From NCBI GenBank assembly GCA_946811695.1, contig OX328123.1:12332853-12396852 (forward strand): DNA of 64,000 nt, in the 5' to 3' direction. Positions 10,069 through 19,591 of the stretch are shown piece by piece. The notes beneath the pieces are model-generated. The model was not told where the DNA came from and searched no databases. It saw nothing but the letters and a program-made list of their open reading frames with translations. Within the stretch, counting starts at the first letter, position 1. Every line of letters begins with the position of its first letter. The translations under genes and the position numbers were made by a program. The stretch is from Gonocerus acuteangulatus. Taxonomy: Eukaryota > Arthropoda > Insecta > Hemiptera > Coreidae.

Positions 10069-10263
10069 GGGTGGGTTTACACTTGATAGTTATTGCAGGA
10101 TATTTATATCAGAGAGAAATTGCTAACCATGTAAAATGTATGTCTGCAATAAATTGCTCATGGTAGAATTTATTGCAGACATACATTTTACATGGGTTTT
10201 CAGTAGTTGCAATTTCTCTCTGATATAAATATCCTGCAATAACTATCAAGTGTAAACCCACCC
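10069..10263. mobile_element. Harbinger-like MITE, 195 bp, nearly perfect hairpin
   Basis: The element begins GGGTGGGTTTACACTTGA and ends with the complement, flanked by TTA at 10066-10068 and 10264-10266. The two arms pair almost along their whole length, including the sequence around TTGCAGGATATTTATATC, so the element can fold into one long hairpin. It belongs to the same family as 2342-2584 and 16012-16844. Confidence 0.85.
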
Positions 10264-10294
10264 TTAGATGGTAGTATATGTTTGATTGTGAGTT

Positions 10295-10515
10295 ACATGT
10301 TCGGCACGAAGCACAGTGGTGCCAAACGCCCGATTTCGGGAAAAAAAACCCTTTAGGTACTTGAATCTTTCTGTTTTATATGTCATTTTTAAATTATTTT
10401 TTTGGGCTGAGTCGAATGAGACCCTACCAAATTGATAGAATAATTATTTTGGAAGATAAACGATTATTAAGAAAAACCTGAAAAACATCAAGTATTTAAT
10501 ATAAAAAAGTCATAT
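10295..10515 (+). repeat. Interspersed repeat family H, copy 1
   Basis: The phrases gtgccaaacgcccgatttcg, ctgagtcgaatgagacc and gatagaataattattttgg recur in the same order at 59805-60029. The edge contains CACAGTGGTGCCAAACGCCC, a plausible DNA-transposon terminus, but no opposite end was identified. Confidence 0.65.
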
Positions 10516-11049
10516 TCTACTCAATCGGTAGAGATATGTATAATTCAAAATGTGTTTTTGAGTGCTGAGTCGAATAAATTAATAACGAATGTAATTTCGT
10601 TAACTGTTCTCGAGGTATTCCTCATTCTTGAAATTTGAGCATATAACGACTAAATTTAGCAGTTTCACAGGAGATATTGGATGGATCTCACTGTTTATGT
10701 TTAGTTACTTGCTAACACAACATTTTTAACAACTCTCTGCAGAAAAAATAATGGTAAAGTCGTTTCTCGTAAAATAATCACATCGCTAATTGACACCTTC
10801 ATTTTATTAGGCCGTGCACACATACGGCCGAGTCCGGCGATGAAATTTATAGGAAAGCAATTTGAATACATGTCATTTTAGGTAAAACTATGCGGAGAGC
10901 ATAGCTAAGTACCGCTTTTTTTGTCTACACCAAATAAACTACGGATAATTGAGTTGCATTACAGATATCTTCACAACCTAAATGCACCAAGTTCATGGTA
11001 CATTTTGGTAAAAAAGAAAATTCGTTTAAAAGCTACATATACTCGTGAG
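10516..11049. other. AT-rich stretch upstream of the host exon
   Basis: No gene recognised. A short GC-richer phrase, gccgtgcacacatacggccg, near 10812 contains a GGCCGT/ACGGCC inverted pair and may be a transposon end. Confidence 0.35.
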
Positions 11050-11249
11050 ACTTCCTGGGTAATATCAATTTTTCAGGAATAGCTGAGGGCTGCAGCGCCT
11101 CAGCCCCCCCCCCCTTATATACGCCCATGATGAGTAAGAGCGAAGGAGTAGGTAGCTGCCGCCACCTGTCGGCCAGCGGGCATACTAGCAATGACCTCAA
11201 TGCTTGCAGGTAGTGGAGGGGATCTGGCGCCATGTTAGCTTGTGGCTTT

Positions 11250-11293
11250 CACTCTAGAGTCAGTTCGGAGCAGCCCATTGTGCGGAGTGCTCG
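11250..11293 (+). promoter_or_regulatory. Candidate core promoter with TCAGTT initiator
   Basis: TCAGTT at 11260-11265 matches the arthropod initiator (TCAKTY), with A at 11262 as +1. At +28 to +32 the sequence GCTCG matches four of five positions of the downstream promoter element RGWYV. The region 11050-11640 is visibly GC-richer than the rest of the window. This would give an 80-base 5' UTR before the start codon at 11342. It is inferred from motifs only. Confidence 0.45.
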
Positions 11294-11341
11294 GTGTGTG
11301 TGTCTGTGTTATGGTGTCTGTCCGACTCTAGTGGACGTGAA

Positions 11342-11635
11342 ATGGTGCCTTTTCTTGTGTTTCTCATGGTGACTAGTGTCCTGGGGCAGGGATACCAGCC
11401 TTCCGACTCTTCTGTTGTAGAAGACCACAGGACCTACGTGTACAAGGACAGGAGGTACGGGTCCCAGTACCCACCTTCGGGACAGTCTCCTTATCCACCC
11501 CAACGTGGATATGGTCCTCCGGAGTACGGCGGGCGCCCCTACATCCCTGGATATGGGGATCCCTTCAACAGGAATTACAATCCGTTGGACATAAACAGCG
11601 GTATCAATAGGGACAGACAGAACAACAGATATGAG
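11342..11635 (+). CDS. First coding exon of an unrecognised secreted Pro/Gly/Tyr-rich protein
   Basis: The ATG at 11342 has a purine at -3 and G at +4. It opens with MVPFLVFLMVTSVLGQG, a hydrophobic signal peptide with a plausible cleavage site after VLG, so the product should be secreted. The mature part is rich in Pro, Gly, Tyr and Arg (QYPPSGQSPYPPQRGYGPPE). The 98-codon exon ends in phase 0 at 11635, directly before GTAAGA. The open frame also extends upstream to 11294, but no ATG lies there. I do not recognise the family; a matrix or cuticle protein is possible. Codon and GC composition differ clearly from the flanking AT-rich DNA, which supports a real exon. Downstream exons are not evident. 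Confidence 0.65.
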
Positions 11636-11641
11636 GTAAGA
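11634..11641 (+). promoter_or_regulatory. Consensus 5' splice site
   Basis: AG|GTAAGA at the end of the secreted-protein exon fits the metazoan donor consensus. Without it the frame would end four codons later, at TAA 11642-11644 near the junction. Confidence 0.6.
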
Positions 11642-11644
11642 TAA

Positions 11645-12683
11645 CTCTAACAAACTTTGTTTCCAAAAATTTTTCTTATAAATCAAAAAATATGTATGTA
11701 AAATGTCAAGATGTCTGCAAGAACCCACGCCCACTTGGCCGAGGGATGTTTGTATACAAGTCACCTCGGAGCAAGGAGTGGGGATACAAGGTTATATTGT
11801 ATACTTACAGGCTTTGTTCAATCAAGAGCGTCTTAGTATATTCTTTCAAGAAAATCCATATATCAATAACTCATATCATTTCCTACGTCAGAGTCAAATC
11901 TCACTTCAAAGAAACCGCAAAAATTACAACTATGCAGAGTGTCCCACATTGAAATGTCATACCTTTAGGGGTTTATTCTGCACCTCATTTGTAGTTCAGG
12001 GGCCCAGAAATGAGCGTCCTATCTTAACATATAGCTATTCAAACTTTTGTTTATTTTAAAAACTAATGTGTTTATTAATGAAAAACTATTGGGTCAGCGC
12101 AAACATTGACCACAGTTATAGAATCTACATTAAATTTTCAGTAATAAACTCCCGTTATTGAAATGTTGTCGTGTAAATGAAGGGCTATACTAAGAGCCAT
12201 GTAGATGTGAACTATTATTATTAGTGTTATCATAACATATTCAATATTTTCTTAATCAGCTATTTGTAGACTTAGAGGTTTGCCTCCCCCTCAAAAGTTG
12301 CCTTTTTTAATAAGTTTTTATTTGAGGCTATTTTTTTATGATTTCTAAGTCAAAATTTTTGCGTCCCATCCTTCCCACACTAGGTAAACGCTATTTTGCT
12401 CTAATTAAGAATTGGGGGACACTTCGAAATCAAGAATGAAAGATGACAGAAGAACACATTTGAAATAATTGCACTTATTTAATCCTGGCGTCTTCCCGGG
12501 AAACTGGCACTGTATTCAAGGACTGCAGCTGATGCATTACCATTAATGAAGCCATAAAGTAACACCATATTCGTGAATTCTTCATTAGAAAAAAAAACTA
12601 AGCATTAGTATAAACCAGGATGTAAACACAATTTATTTATCAGTCTGCTTGTATGTAGTTCACTTCCGATGCTACCACTTTTT
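11645..12683. other. Probable intron start; no certain exon
   Basis: A slightly GC-richer segment at about 11716-11795 keeps two plus-strand frames open (86 and 118 codons), but it lacks a convincing acceptor with pyrimidine tract, so I do not call an exon. The remainder is AT-rich with no recognised repeat. Confidence 0.4.
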
Positions 12684-14052
12684 AGCGCGGTTCTCCCTAC
12701 CTCCATAGGGAGAACCCGCTTATGAGGTTGACCTCACGACGCAATCCAAGTGCCGACTAGAAACTTTCACGTTTCAGACCCTATAGATCACGAAAATATA
12801 GGTGGTCCAAATTTGTGTGTGTATATATATATGCTTGTCTGTTAACGCTCTAGCAAGCTCAAAAATGGCTCGATTTTGACAAAATTTGGTACAATAATCT
12901 GTCTTCTAATTTGAAAGGTCAAGTTCGTTAACTAGCAGAATCCGCTCACGGGAAGGGCGTGTTTGGGGTGAAATTCGCGCAAAAAAATCGTAACGCTTAC
13001 GTTTTTGAGTTTATATGCTTGCAGGTACTTGTTTTATACGTTCCATAACATACGAGAACGAATGAAACCATTTTTAAGGCGATATCTGCAACCGTTTCTG
13101 AGAAAAGTGGAATCAATGTTTTTGTAAGTCATTATTTTTTTGTGAGTACTTAGAATCGCGGGATTCAATTTAAATATTTTCTACATCGTGGAAATTAATC
13201 CGAACTAAGATGTTTAAATTTTGGTTATATTTGGAGTTAAGGAAGTATGCGGAAAAAATTATTTTATTAATAGATAATAAAAAGTTTTCGGATCTTCATA
13301 CATTTTTCGTAAATATCTCGATAACGGTTGGGATATCGTGGTAAGTGGATAGTGATCATTCGAATGCTTACTAAATTCTCTACAATAAAGGTTCTGAAGC
13401 AATATTCAATAGGGCAACGTCAATCAGAGATATAAGCGCTTAAAACTTAAAAAGTGTTTGTTTTGTTGTTTTGAAAGGGGATTTCTCTTTGTTTATCTCA
13501 CTTTTTAATTGGTTGTTTCTTGTTTTAAATTACATTTATCAGTAAAATTAGTATTGTAGTAAAATAAGATTAGAAACGGTGAAAGATATTGGTAATAAGT
13601 TTGGAGTGGCTGTGGTAATCATGATGACAGTGGCTAATCATGATGACGTAGTTTGTTTTGAATTCTCCTTTATATATATTCTCCTTCCTCATAGCCACCA
13701 ACTGAAGTTATCGTTATTTCTTTTTTTATATTACCCACGACAGAATGGAATTTTATTCGCCATGAAGCACATATTTACAGTTGATTATAACAGTAAAACG
13801 AATTTGCTAGTAAAACAAGATACTTAAAATGACAACGAATTTTTGGTTGTTTAGAATATAGCCTTCTCAGCAGTAGTCGAAGAGTAAGTACGTTTTCAGT
13901 ACATAATTGTATTGACTTATACAGATTAAGAATTATCCGCTTCTGTGTAAGTTGGCTACTGTCAGTTTCCTGTGATTTGTGATGCTAATCTATTCCATTT
14001 CTTCGGAATGTACGTAACCGCGCTAAGATGATGCAGTTCCTGCGAGTCGGAC
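12684..14052 (-). mobile_element. Helentron-like (DINE-1-type) non-autonomous element, family A, copy H1
   Basis: Read on the minus strand, it begins GTCCGACTCGCAGGAACTGC and carries CTTAGCGCGGTTACG as a subterminal repeat. It ends with the complement of that repeat after an 11-bp-stem hairpin (12689-12716) and a terminal GCT followed by AA. The centre has a short TA microsatellite near 12817-12832. It sits between T-runs. Subterminal plus terminal inverted repeats, a 3' hairpin, an internal microsatellite and T-run insertion are the reported hallmarks of Helentron-derived DINE-1 elements. There is no coding capacity. Confidence 0.7.
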
Positions 14053-14410
14053 TTTTATGAGATGGAAATTTCTCAGAAAGTTTAATTGTACCTCTTATAT
14101 ATGGGTTTTATTCCTTCATTAGTTACAGTAGTGCTTCATCTGCTGTGACAGCACGGCTAAATGACGGGCGTTTTGATTCATGTAATATTTTAGTATGGAT
14201 TACATAGCTAGTGTATCTTAAAAATAATTAACTTATATCCAAAGATAGATTTGATGCATTTACTCTGGTTACGAAATCCACAGATCAATTGACATCGTCA
14301 ATACGCCAACTAAAATAGCGCCTAGAAGCCAATGGATCAAGTCATTTTATAGGTTTTATCGTTACATTTTTCTTTCTTTTTTTTTAGACAAAACAGTTTT
14401 TCCCATTTTT
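14053..14410. other. Unassigned spacer
   Basis: AT-rich; no gene or dispersed repeat recognised. Confidence 0.35.
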
Positions 14411-14561
14411 AGCACTTTCCTCCGAAGGAAAGTAGCTATTGAGGTTGGACTCATGACGGAATTTTTGAAAAATTTCTTCAAATCTTTATCGATCCTACCT
14501 AGTAGACACCGAAAATGACCCCCGTTAAAATTTATATATATCTATATATATATATATATAT

Positions 14562-14648
<87 letters not shown>

Positions 14649-14662
14649 TATATATATATATA

Positions 14663-14749
<87 letters not shown>

Positions 14750-15797
14750 CTGTTAACACGATAGCGGCCAGAGTTTTTGTTTTTTCGTCACGAAACTTGG
14801 TATATAGCATTCAATTAGCAAACGATTGAACGAGTTCGTTAACCACCAATGTCGGTCCACCGGAAGGGGGGGTTTACCCCGAACCCAAAACACTAATTTG
14901 ACTATGTCAGCCGTAATATTTGTTATATTTCAACGAAACTTGGTATTCGTAGTGGTAATATACAGACAAAAGTGAGATATAAAAATGAACTAAATCGGTT
15001 CATTAGAAGGGGGGGTTTATTCCGGACCCACAATACCAATTCGCCACTACCAGCCGTGATTTTTGGTATATTTCGATGAAACTCGGTATTCGTAGTGGTA
15101 ATCCACAGGTAAATAACTGTTGTAAAAATAAACTAAATCGGTTCATTAGGAGGGGGGGTTTACTCAGGACCCACAATACCAATTCGCCACTACCAGCCGT
15201 GATTTTTGGTATATTTCGACGAAACTCGGTATTCGTAGTGGTAATCTACAGGTAAATATGTGTTGTAAAAATAAACTAAATCGGTTCATTAGAAGGGGGG
15301 GTTTACTCTTGACCCAAATGCTTAATATACTCATACCGGTCGTAATTTCTGCTGTATTGTAACGAAACGCGGTATACGTCGTGGGTAACTCATGAGAAAG
15401 AAGTGTTGCAAAAATGAGCTGAATCGGTCAATCGGAAAGCGGGGGTTTAATTTGTAATATATTTCAATAGAAAAGCCCGTCAGACGTAGGTTCACAAAGC
15501 CGCCGCAAGGAGCGCTTTCTACCACTAGAGTGACTGTATCCTGTTCCTGCGTTAGATCAAAATACGATAATATGAGGTTTTTTGTATTTATTACGTTGTG
15601 TAATAGGTACCATGTGTAAACATAACTCTGGAAGCAAATTATTAATTGATCAGTTACTCATTACAAATTTAAAAGAGAACTATTCATGTTTTTATTTTAT
15701 TTATGTAGGATATTTTAAGCAAATTGTTCTGGAAAGCAATCTACACTACCCAAATTCTGAGGAAAGTGCTTAGTTATGCAGCTCCTGCGTGACGGAC
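14411..15797 (-). mobile_element. Helentron-like element, family B, copy H2, with microsatellite and internal tandem repeats
   Basis: The hairpin end (CTTTCCTCCGAAGGAAAG, 14415-14432) lies at left, and the GTCCGTCACGCAGGAGCTGC end, on the minus strand, lies at right. AGCACTTTCCTC recurs inverted just inside the right end. A TA microsatellite fills about 14532-14742, followed by about four 143-bp tandem units (14860-15430) containing runs of seven or eight G and the phrase aaactaaatcggttcatta. Order and ends parallel family A, so A and B share one architecture despite different sequence. TA-run ORFs inside it are artefacts. Confidence 0.7.
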
Positions 15798-16011
15798 TTT
15801 GTTTATTTGTCACTCGTAACGGCAAGAACGTATATAGGAAATAATTTCTGGGGGAGGGGCTGGGAGAATTTGCGAGGGGTATGGAATACTAAAACCCTAA
15901 AATAAAAATAATAATAAAACTTCTATTCATTTAAAATGAATGATCGACACTTTAGCATTTCCTTAATATAGGTAGATTTTCCTATGAGTGTGTGTCTATT
16001 ATTGCTATTAA
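15798..16011. other. Unassigned spacer
   Basis: Contains a G-rich phrase near 15850-15883. Nothing else is recognised. Confidence 0.3.
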
Positions 16012-16426
16012 GGGTGGGTTTACACTTGATAGTTATTGCAGGAAATTTATATCAGACAGAAATTGCGACTAGTGTAAACCATGAGCAATTTATGTCTGAG
16101 ATATGTATTTCTATCACGAGCTATAAGTGTCGACACTTCTATAGCGTCAGGTGTAAACACAGATTTTTACGAGAAGAATTTAATTTCAGAGATAAATATC
16201 TTGGCTACTAGCTGTATTGTCGACACTTCTATACCATCAGATGTAAACACTGATTATTTGTGCTTTCGGTGAATTTATCGCAATTTAGAACAAATCCAGA
16301 ACTGTCCTATACATATCCATGACATAAATGTCTAGCTATTTCTGTCAGTATGTAAACCTTCAAGAGAATATCTATCCGACACCTGAGATATATTTCCTGC
16401 GAGAAGTGTCAGATGTAAACGCACCC
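16012..16426. mobile_element. Harbinger-like MITE, 415 bp, first of a tandem pair
   Basis: It begins GGGTGGGTTTACACTTGA and ends with CAGATGTAAACGCACCC. It is flanked by TAA at 16009-16011 and shares the TAA at 16427-16429 with the next copy. Several internal TGTCGACACTTCTATA-type segments suggest subrepeats. Same family as 2342-2584 and 10069-10263. Confidence 0.85.
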
Positions 16427-16429
16427 TAA

Positions 16430-16844
16430 GGGTGGGTTTACACTTGATAGTTATTGCAGGAAATGTATATCAGACAGAAATTGCAACTAGTGTAAACCAT
16501 GAGCAATTTATGTCTGAGATATGTATTTCTATCACGAGCTATAATTGTCGACACTTCTATACCGCCAGGTGTAAACACAGATTTTTACGAGAAGAATTTA
16601 ATTTCAGAGATAAATATCTTGGCTACTAGCTGTATTGTCGACACTTCTATACCATCAGATGTAAACACTGATTATTTGTGCTTTTGGTGAATTTATCGCA
16701 AATTATAACAAATCCAGAACTGTCCTATACATATCCATGACATAAATGCCTAGCTATTTCTGTCAGTATGTAAACCTTCAAGAGAATATCTATCCGACGC
16801 CTGAGATATATTTCCTGCGAGCAGTGTCAGATGTAAACGCACCC
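16430..16844. mobile_element. Harbinger-like MITE, 415 bp, second of a tandem pair
   Basis: The same length as the first copy, with about ten visible differences and no indels of net effect; flanked by TAA on both sides (16427-16429, 16845-16847). Near-identity including the interior suggests duplication of one copy with its TAA, not two independent insertions. Confidence 0.85.
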
Positions 16845-16854
16845 TAAGTGCATT

Positions 16855-17475
16855 GAGGAAATTTATTTCTTCATCATCATGAGTAAGAAAGGTATGATGT
16901 TTAGTAGCTCTTATCGGCTCATAAGCAGGACAATGAAGAATTAAATGATTAATGTTCTCTGGAACATTTAAACTACAAACAGAACATTTCTTCTGCGGCT
17001 CTATTGTATATGTTAAATTTTTTAAGGAGAATTTTATTGCGTAGTTACTGCAGCTTCTTAACTGGAATATTGTTTTACATATGGAAAATGGTAGATTAAT
17101 AATAAGAAATTCCTGGACAGTACCTGATTTTATGGATATTCTATTGTAAAAAGAGCTGTAATTGGCCTGATTTTTTTTTATTTATATCCTGGCCAAACAA
17201 CTTTTCCCTGTAAGCTACAATGATACCTGCTATGTTTGCTTTAATTACGTGGAGGTCCTGATTTCATAATAGTAGCATAATAGTTTAGATCTATAAACAT
17301 TTCCTTAAGTTGTGTTACCCAGTTAAAACGCAATTTATTACTATCTGACTGATCTAATACATATAGCCTGTCGTAGCACAATCTAGGTAGTCGATTCCTA
17401 TCCATAGATAATATTTTACAGACCCACCTGAGGGAAGATTTTAAAATTTGGACTGAAAAAAACTCCTTAATAACT
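16855..17475 (-). pseudogene. Non-LTR retrotransposon ORF2, degenerate C-terminal region
   Basis: Minus-strand translation, with stops and frame changes, gives blocks typical of the ORF2 C-terminus. RLPRLCYDRLYVLD and NWVTQLKEMF come first, then IFQLRSCSNYAIKF. A CCHC-like motif follows, with CSVC at about 16987-16998 and NHLILHC downstream. Such zinc-binding ends follow the RT/RNase H domains in several Jockey, I and R1-type elements. The fragment lies directly beside the tandem MITEs and is not intact. Confidence 0.65.
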
Positions 17476-17918
17476 TACTTTATTCTTCCTGTCACTTCAG
17501 TGAACATACCAAACTGTGTACAGCTTACCAAAACGTCTCCCAGTAATGGACCTTCTGTTCTATATGTGTTTGACTATGACTCAATGATCCTTAGATATAA
17601 TGAGCCTTCAGCAAAGCTAGTCTTGTCAAAGGGCTCAACCTACTTTTGATGTATGCTTAATGTTCGGCCTACAAAGGGCTGATCTCTCCTTTACAGGCTT
17701 AAGTCTTAATCTTTCTCCCATGGACTTCTTTTAAGCCGTAGATAGAACAACTTTGAAGATAACCTCATTTTGTTGTAAGTAAAATGTTCTCAGGGACAAA
17801 AGGCCCTTGGACCCGCAAATGTCATGTATAAAAATGAGTTTTATATTTGGCCTACGTTTCGACTTGAAATTGAAGCTTTCATCAGGGCTGTAAAACAAGT
17901 AGGACAGAGTAAATACTA
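17476..17918. other. Unassigned stretch, possibly retroelement 3' sequence
   Basis: On the minus strand it contains CCTGATGAAAGC and CGAAACGTAGG (about 17850-17890), a phrase type often seen near Penelope-like and other retroelement ends. Domain evidence is lacking. Confidence 0.3.
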
Positions 17919-17993
17919 ATGTATATGTATATATATATATATATATATACATATACATATGATGTTATTTTTCGTCGCTGGGAAGAGAGAGAG

Positions 17994-18044
<51 letters not shown>

Positions 18045-18292
18045 CGTAATACCATCAGCGCTGCCAACGGACAGAATCCCAACTACACCAGGGAGCTTCA
18101 ACACCATTCGTCCGCCGATACTGTGGCTAGAGGGGAGAAAAGGAGCCCAGATCGAGAAAAATGTCATTCCCTTGGCTACCACCGAGGAAGAAACAAGTAC
18201 CTGGCTGAAGAAGATGGAGATGAATCCATCGAAATATTCCGGGAAGAAGTGAGGAGGAGTACCACCGCTGGAGAAAAATGCCGTTCCATCTA

Positions 18293-18300
<8 letters not shown>
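17919..18300 (+). other. TA microsatellite, 48-base A-run and GC-richer open segment
   Basis: A TA repeat (17927-17960) and A-run (about 17995-18042) precede a non-repetitive, GC-richer segment (18044-18293) open in two plus-strand frames (97 and 124 codons including the A-run). The composition is unlike neighbouring DNA. I recognise no domain. The A-run is on the 5' side, so this is not a simple poly(A)-tailed retrocopy of the open segment on the plus strand. A second TA microsatellite follows at 18297-18346. Confidence 0.35.
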
Positions 18301-18351
<51 letters not shown>

Positions 18352-18574
18352 GTATGAATGATACATATGGTAAGCGTGTGTTATCGCTGGTGCTTAAACT
18401 AGAGGCAGATTAAGGCAGGTTTAATACTTAAATGGGTAACTTAAAAAACAAATATGAAATTAATAATTAGGTAGAGGATGAAAATAGGCTTAACTATTGA
18501 TGGGATGATGTAAATTCGACAAGTAAGTGCCTAAAACTCTCGGTTTCTTTCTTATGTGTCTGTAGGCTTTAGTT

Positions 18575-18575
<1 letters not shown>

Positions 18576-18612
<37 letters not shown>

Positions 18613-18780
18613 GGCGCATCTACATCTTGGCCATTAGCGCCGGGCTATCGGGGTTGCCGCCCTTTTATAATGCCAACAGCACGTGGTCGGTCACCCATTC
18701 AGGTACTGACCCCGCCCGACCTTGCTTAACTTCGGTGATCTATGGGAACCGGTGTATTCAACGTGGCTATGGCCGTTGGC
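18576..18780 (-). mobile_element. 5S rRNA-derived SINE (SINE3-like) with target-site duplication
   Basis: On the minus strand it has a 5S rRNA-like head (18672-18780), a body containing GCCCGGCGCTAATGGCC and ATGCGCCGT, and an A-tail of about 34 (T-run at 18577-18610). CTTTAGTTC occurs at 18567-18575 and again at 18781-18789, an exact target duplication at both edges. SINEs with 5S heads are a known rare class. The head keeps the segment containing the internal Pol III control regions (GAAGTTAAGC and GGTCAGTACCTGAATGGG). Inserted in a Helentron-like fragment. Confidence 0.85.
18672..18780 (-). rRNA. 5S rRNA-like sequence forming the SINE head (not a functional 5S gene)
   Basis: The sequence begins GCCAACGGCCAT and ends with GTTGGC, as animal 5S rRNA does. 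It contains GATCACCGAAGTTAAGC and GGGTGACCG. It is 109 bases against about 120 because roughly ten bases after GGGTGACC are missing. The lost bases, downstream fusion and flanking target duplication mark it as a retroposed head and not part of a 5S array. Confidence 0.85.
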
Positions 18781-18983
18781 CTTTAGTTCTTAATTGCATA
18801 TAACAGTAAAATGAGTATTTTAGTAAAACATGGTAAGAAAATGAAAAACGTACTTGTAACAATGTTATTTATTTTTATCAAGAATGATCAAAAGCTATTA
18901 TTAACTGCCTCTATACCTTTATTAATGACACTAGGGATATGAACGGAAAAGCGCTAAGATGACGTAGTTCCTGCGAGTCGGAC

Positions 18984-19173
18984 TTATTCATAATACCATC
19001 TGTTTACATTTAGATTAAATTAGAGTTGTAGACATTAAAGGAAAATTACCCAAATAAAACATGGATTATATTATCATTGCTGCAAAAACAGTCTAGTCGA
19101 GTTTAATTATGTCATGCTAATTTACACATCGCTGAGTGGAATCTGTGCCCTAGTCTTAACCTGTTGTCTCTAC
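18984..19173. other. Unassigned spacer
   Basis: AT-rich, no feature recognised. Ends at the hAT target duplication. Confidence 0.3.
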
Positions 19174-19363
19174 GTCTCAACTAGATATGTGGGGTGGAAA
19201 ATTTTCAGCTATGTTTTTCCGGAAAATTTTCCATTTACAAAAGGCAATTTTTTGGTAAATTTTTTCTAGGGCATACATGAGCTAACCATTTTCTGTTATA
19301 TTAGCTAATTTCTGAACCATTTAAACAAAAACTACAGGTTATAATTACAACTTTTTAATCCGC

Positions 19364-19591
19364 ATGAATAAAATTAAATGTGATTATGTTTTATGTAACA
19401 ATTGTCATATGGCTTATGAAATAACTCATAAAAAGGCAATTCATTCCTATTTCATAATAAAAGAGCACTCACAGAAAATAAATCACTCATTTCTCTTAAT
19501 ATTTGATAAACGAGGTCGTAGCGGAAACCAGAAAAAAGATCCACCACTACGTACTAGCTGCAACAGTTTTAAGAAAATTCGTCTCACGTAA
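19364..19591 (+). CDS. Small ORF at the left end of the hAT element, reading into the first satellite unit
   Basis: A 75-codon frame with a Cys/His-rich segment, CDYVLCNNCHMAYEITHKK, followed by non-repetitive sequence. It then enters the first diverged unit of the 137-bp satellite and stops there. The Cys/His spacing is not a clear BED finger. It may be the remnant of a hAT accessory or transposase exon, or chance; no start context or splice evidence settles it. Confidence 0.3.
   Translation: MNKIKCDYVLCNNCHMAYEITHKKAIHSYFIIKEHSQKINHSFLLIFDKRGRSGNQKKDPPLRTSCNSFKKIRLT

Larger units (their letters stand above)
18400..18983 (-). mobile_element. Helentron-like family A fragment, copy H9, split by a SINE
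   Basis: The right end GCGCTAAGATGACGTAGTTC..GGAC (18950-18983) is the family A terminus. Before the SINE, gggatgatgtaaattcgacaag, and after it, aacagtaaaatgagtattttag, match the family A body in the right order. The hairpin end is missing. Confidence 0.6.

Noticed and set aside
11294..11341. Upstream extension of the secreted-protein exon to 11294
   Set aside because: The codon at 11294 is GTG and no in-frame ATG precedes 11342. The hydrophobic signal peptide starts at 11342.
11309..11764. 151-codon minus-strand ORF opposite the secreted-protein exon
   Set aside because: It is a shadow of the plus-strand exon with no signal or domain. The plus strand has initiator, signal peptide and splice donor.
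14515..14829. ORFs made of IYIYIY repeats, here and at 17.9, 24.1, 31.3, 42.1 and 59.0 kb
   Set aside because: They translate TA microsatellites inside Helentron-like elements.
17850..17895. Hammerhead-ribozyme-like text on the minus strand (CTGATGA ... CGAAAC)
   Set aside because: The bases between the two core boxes do not form the required stem II with the closing G-C pair, so a functional hammerhead is not supported.
18672..18780. Functional 5S rRNA gene
   Set aside because: About ten bases are missing and the sequence is the head of a retroposed SINE.
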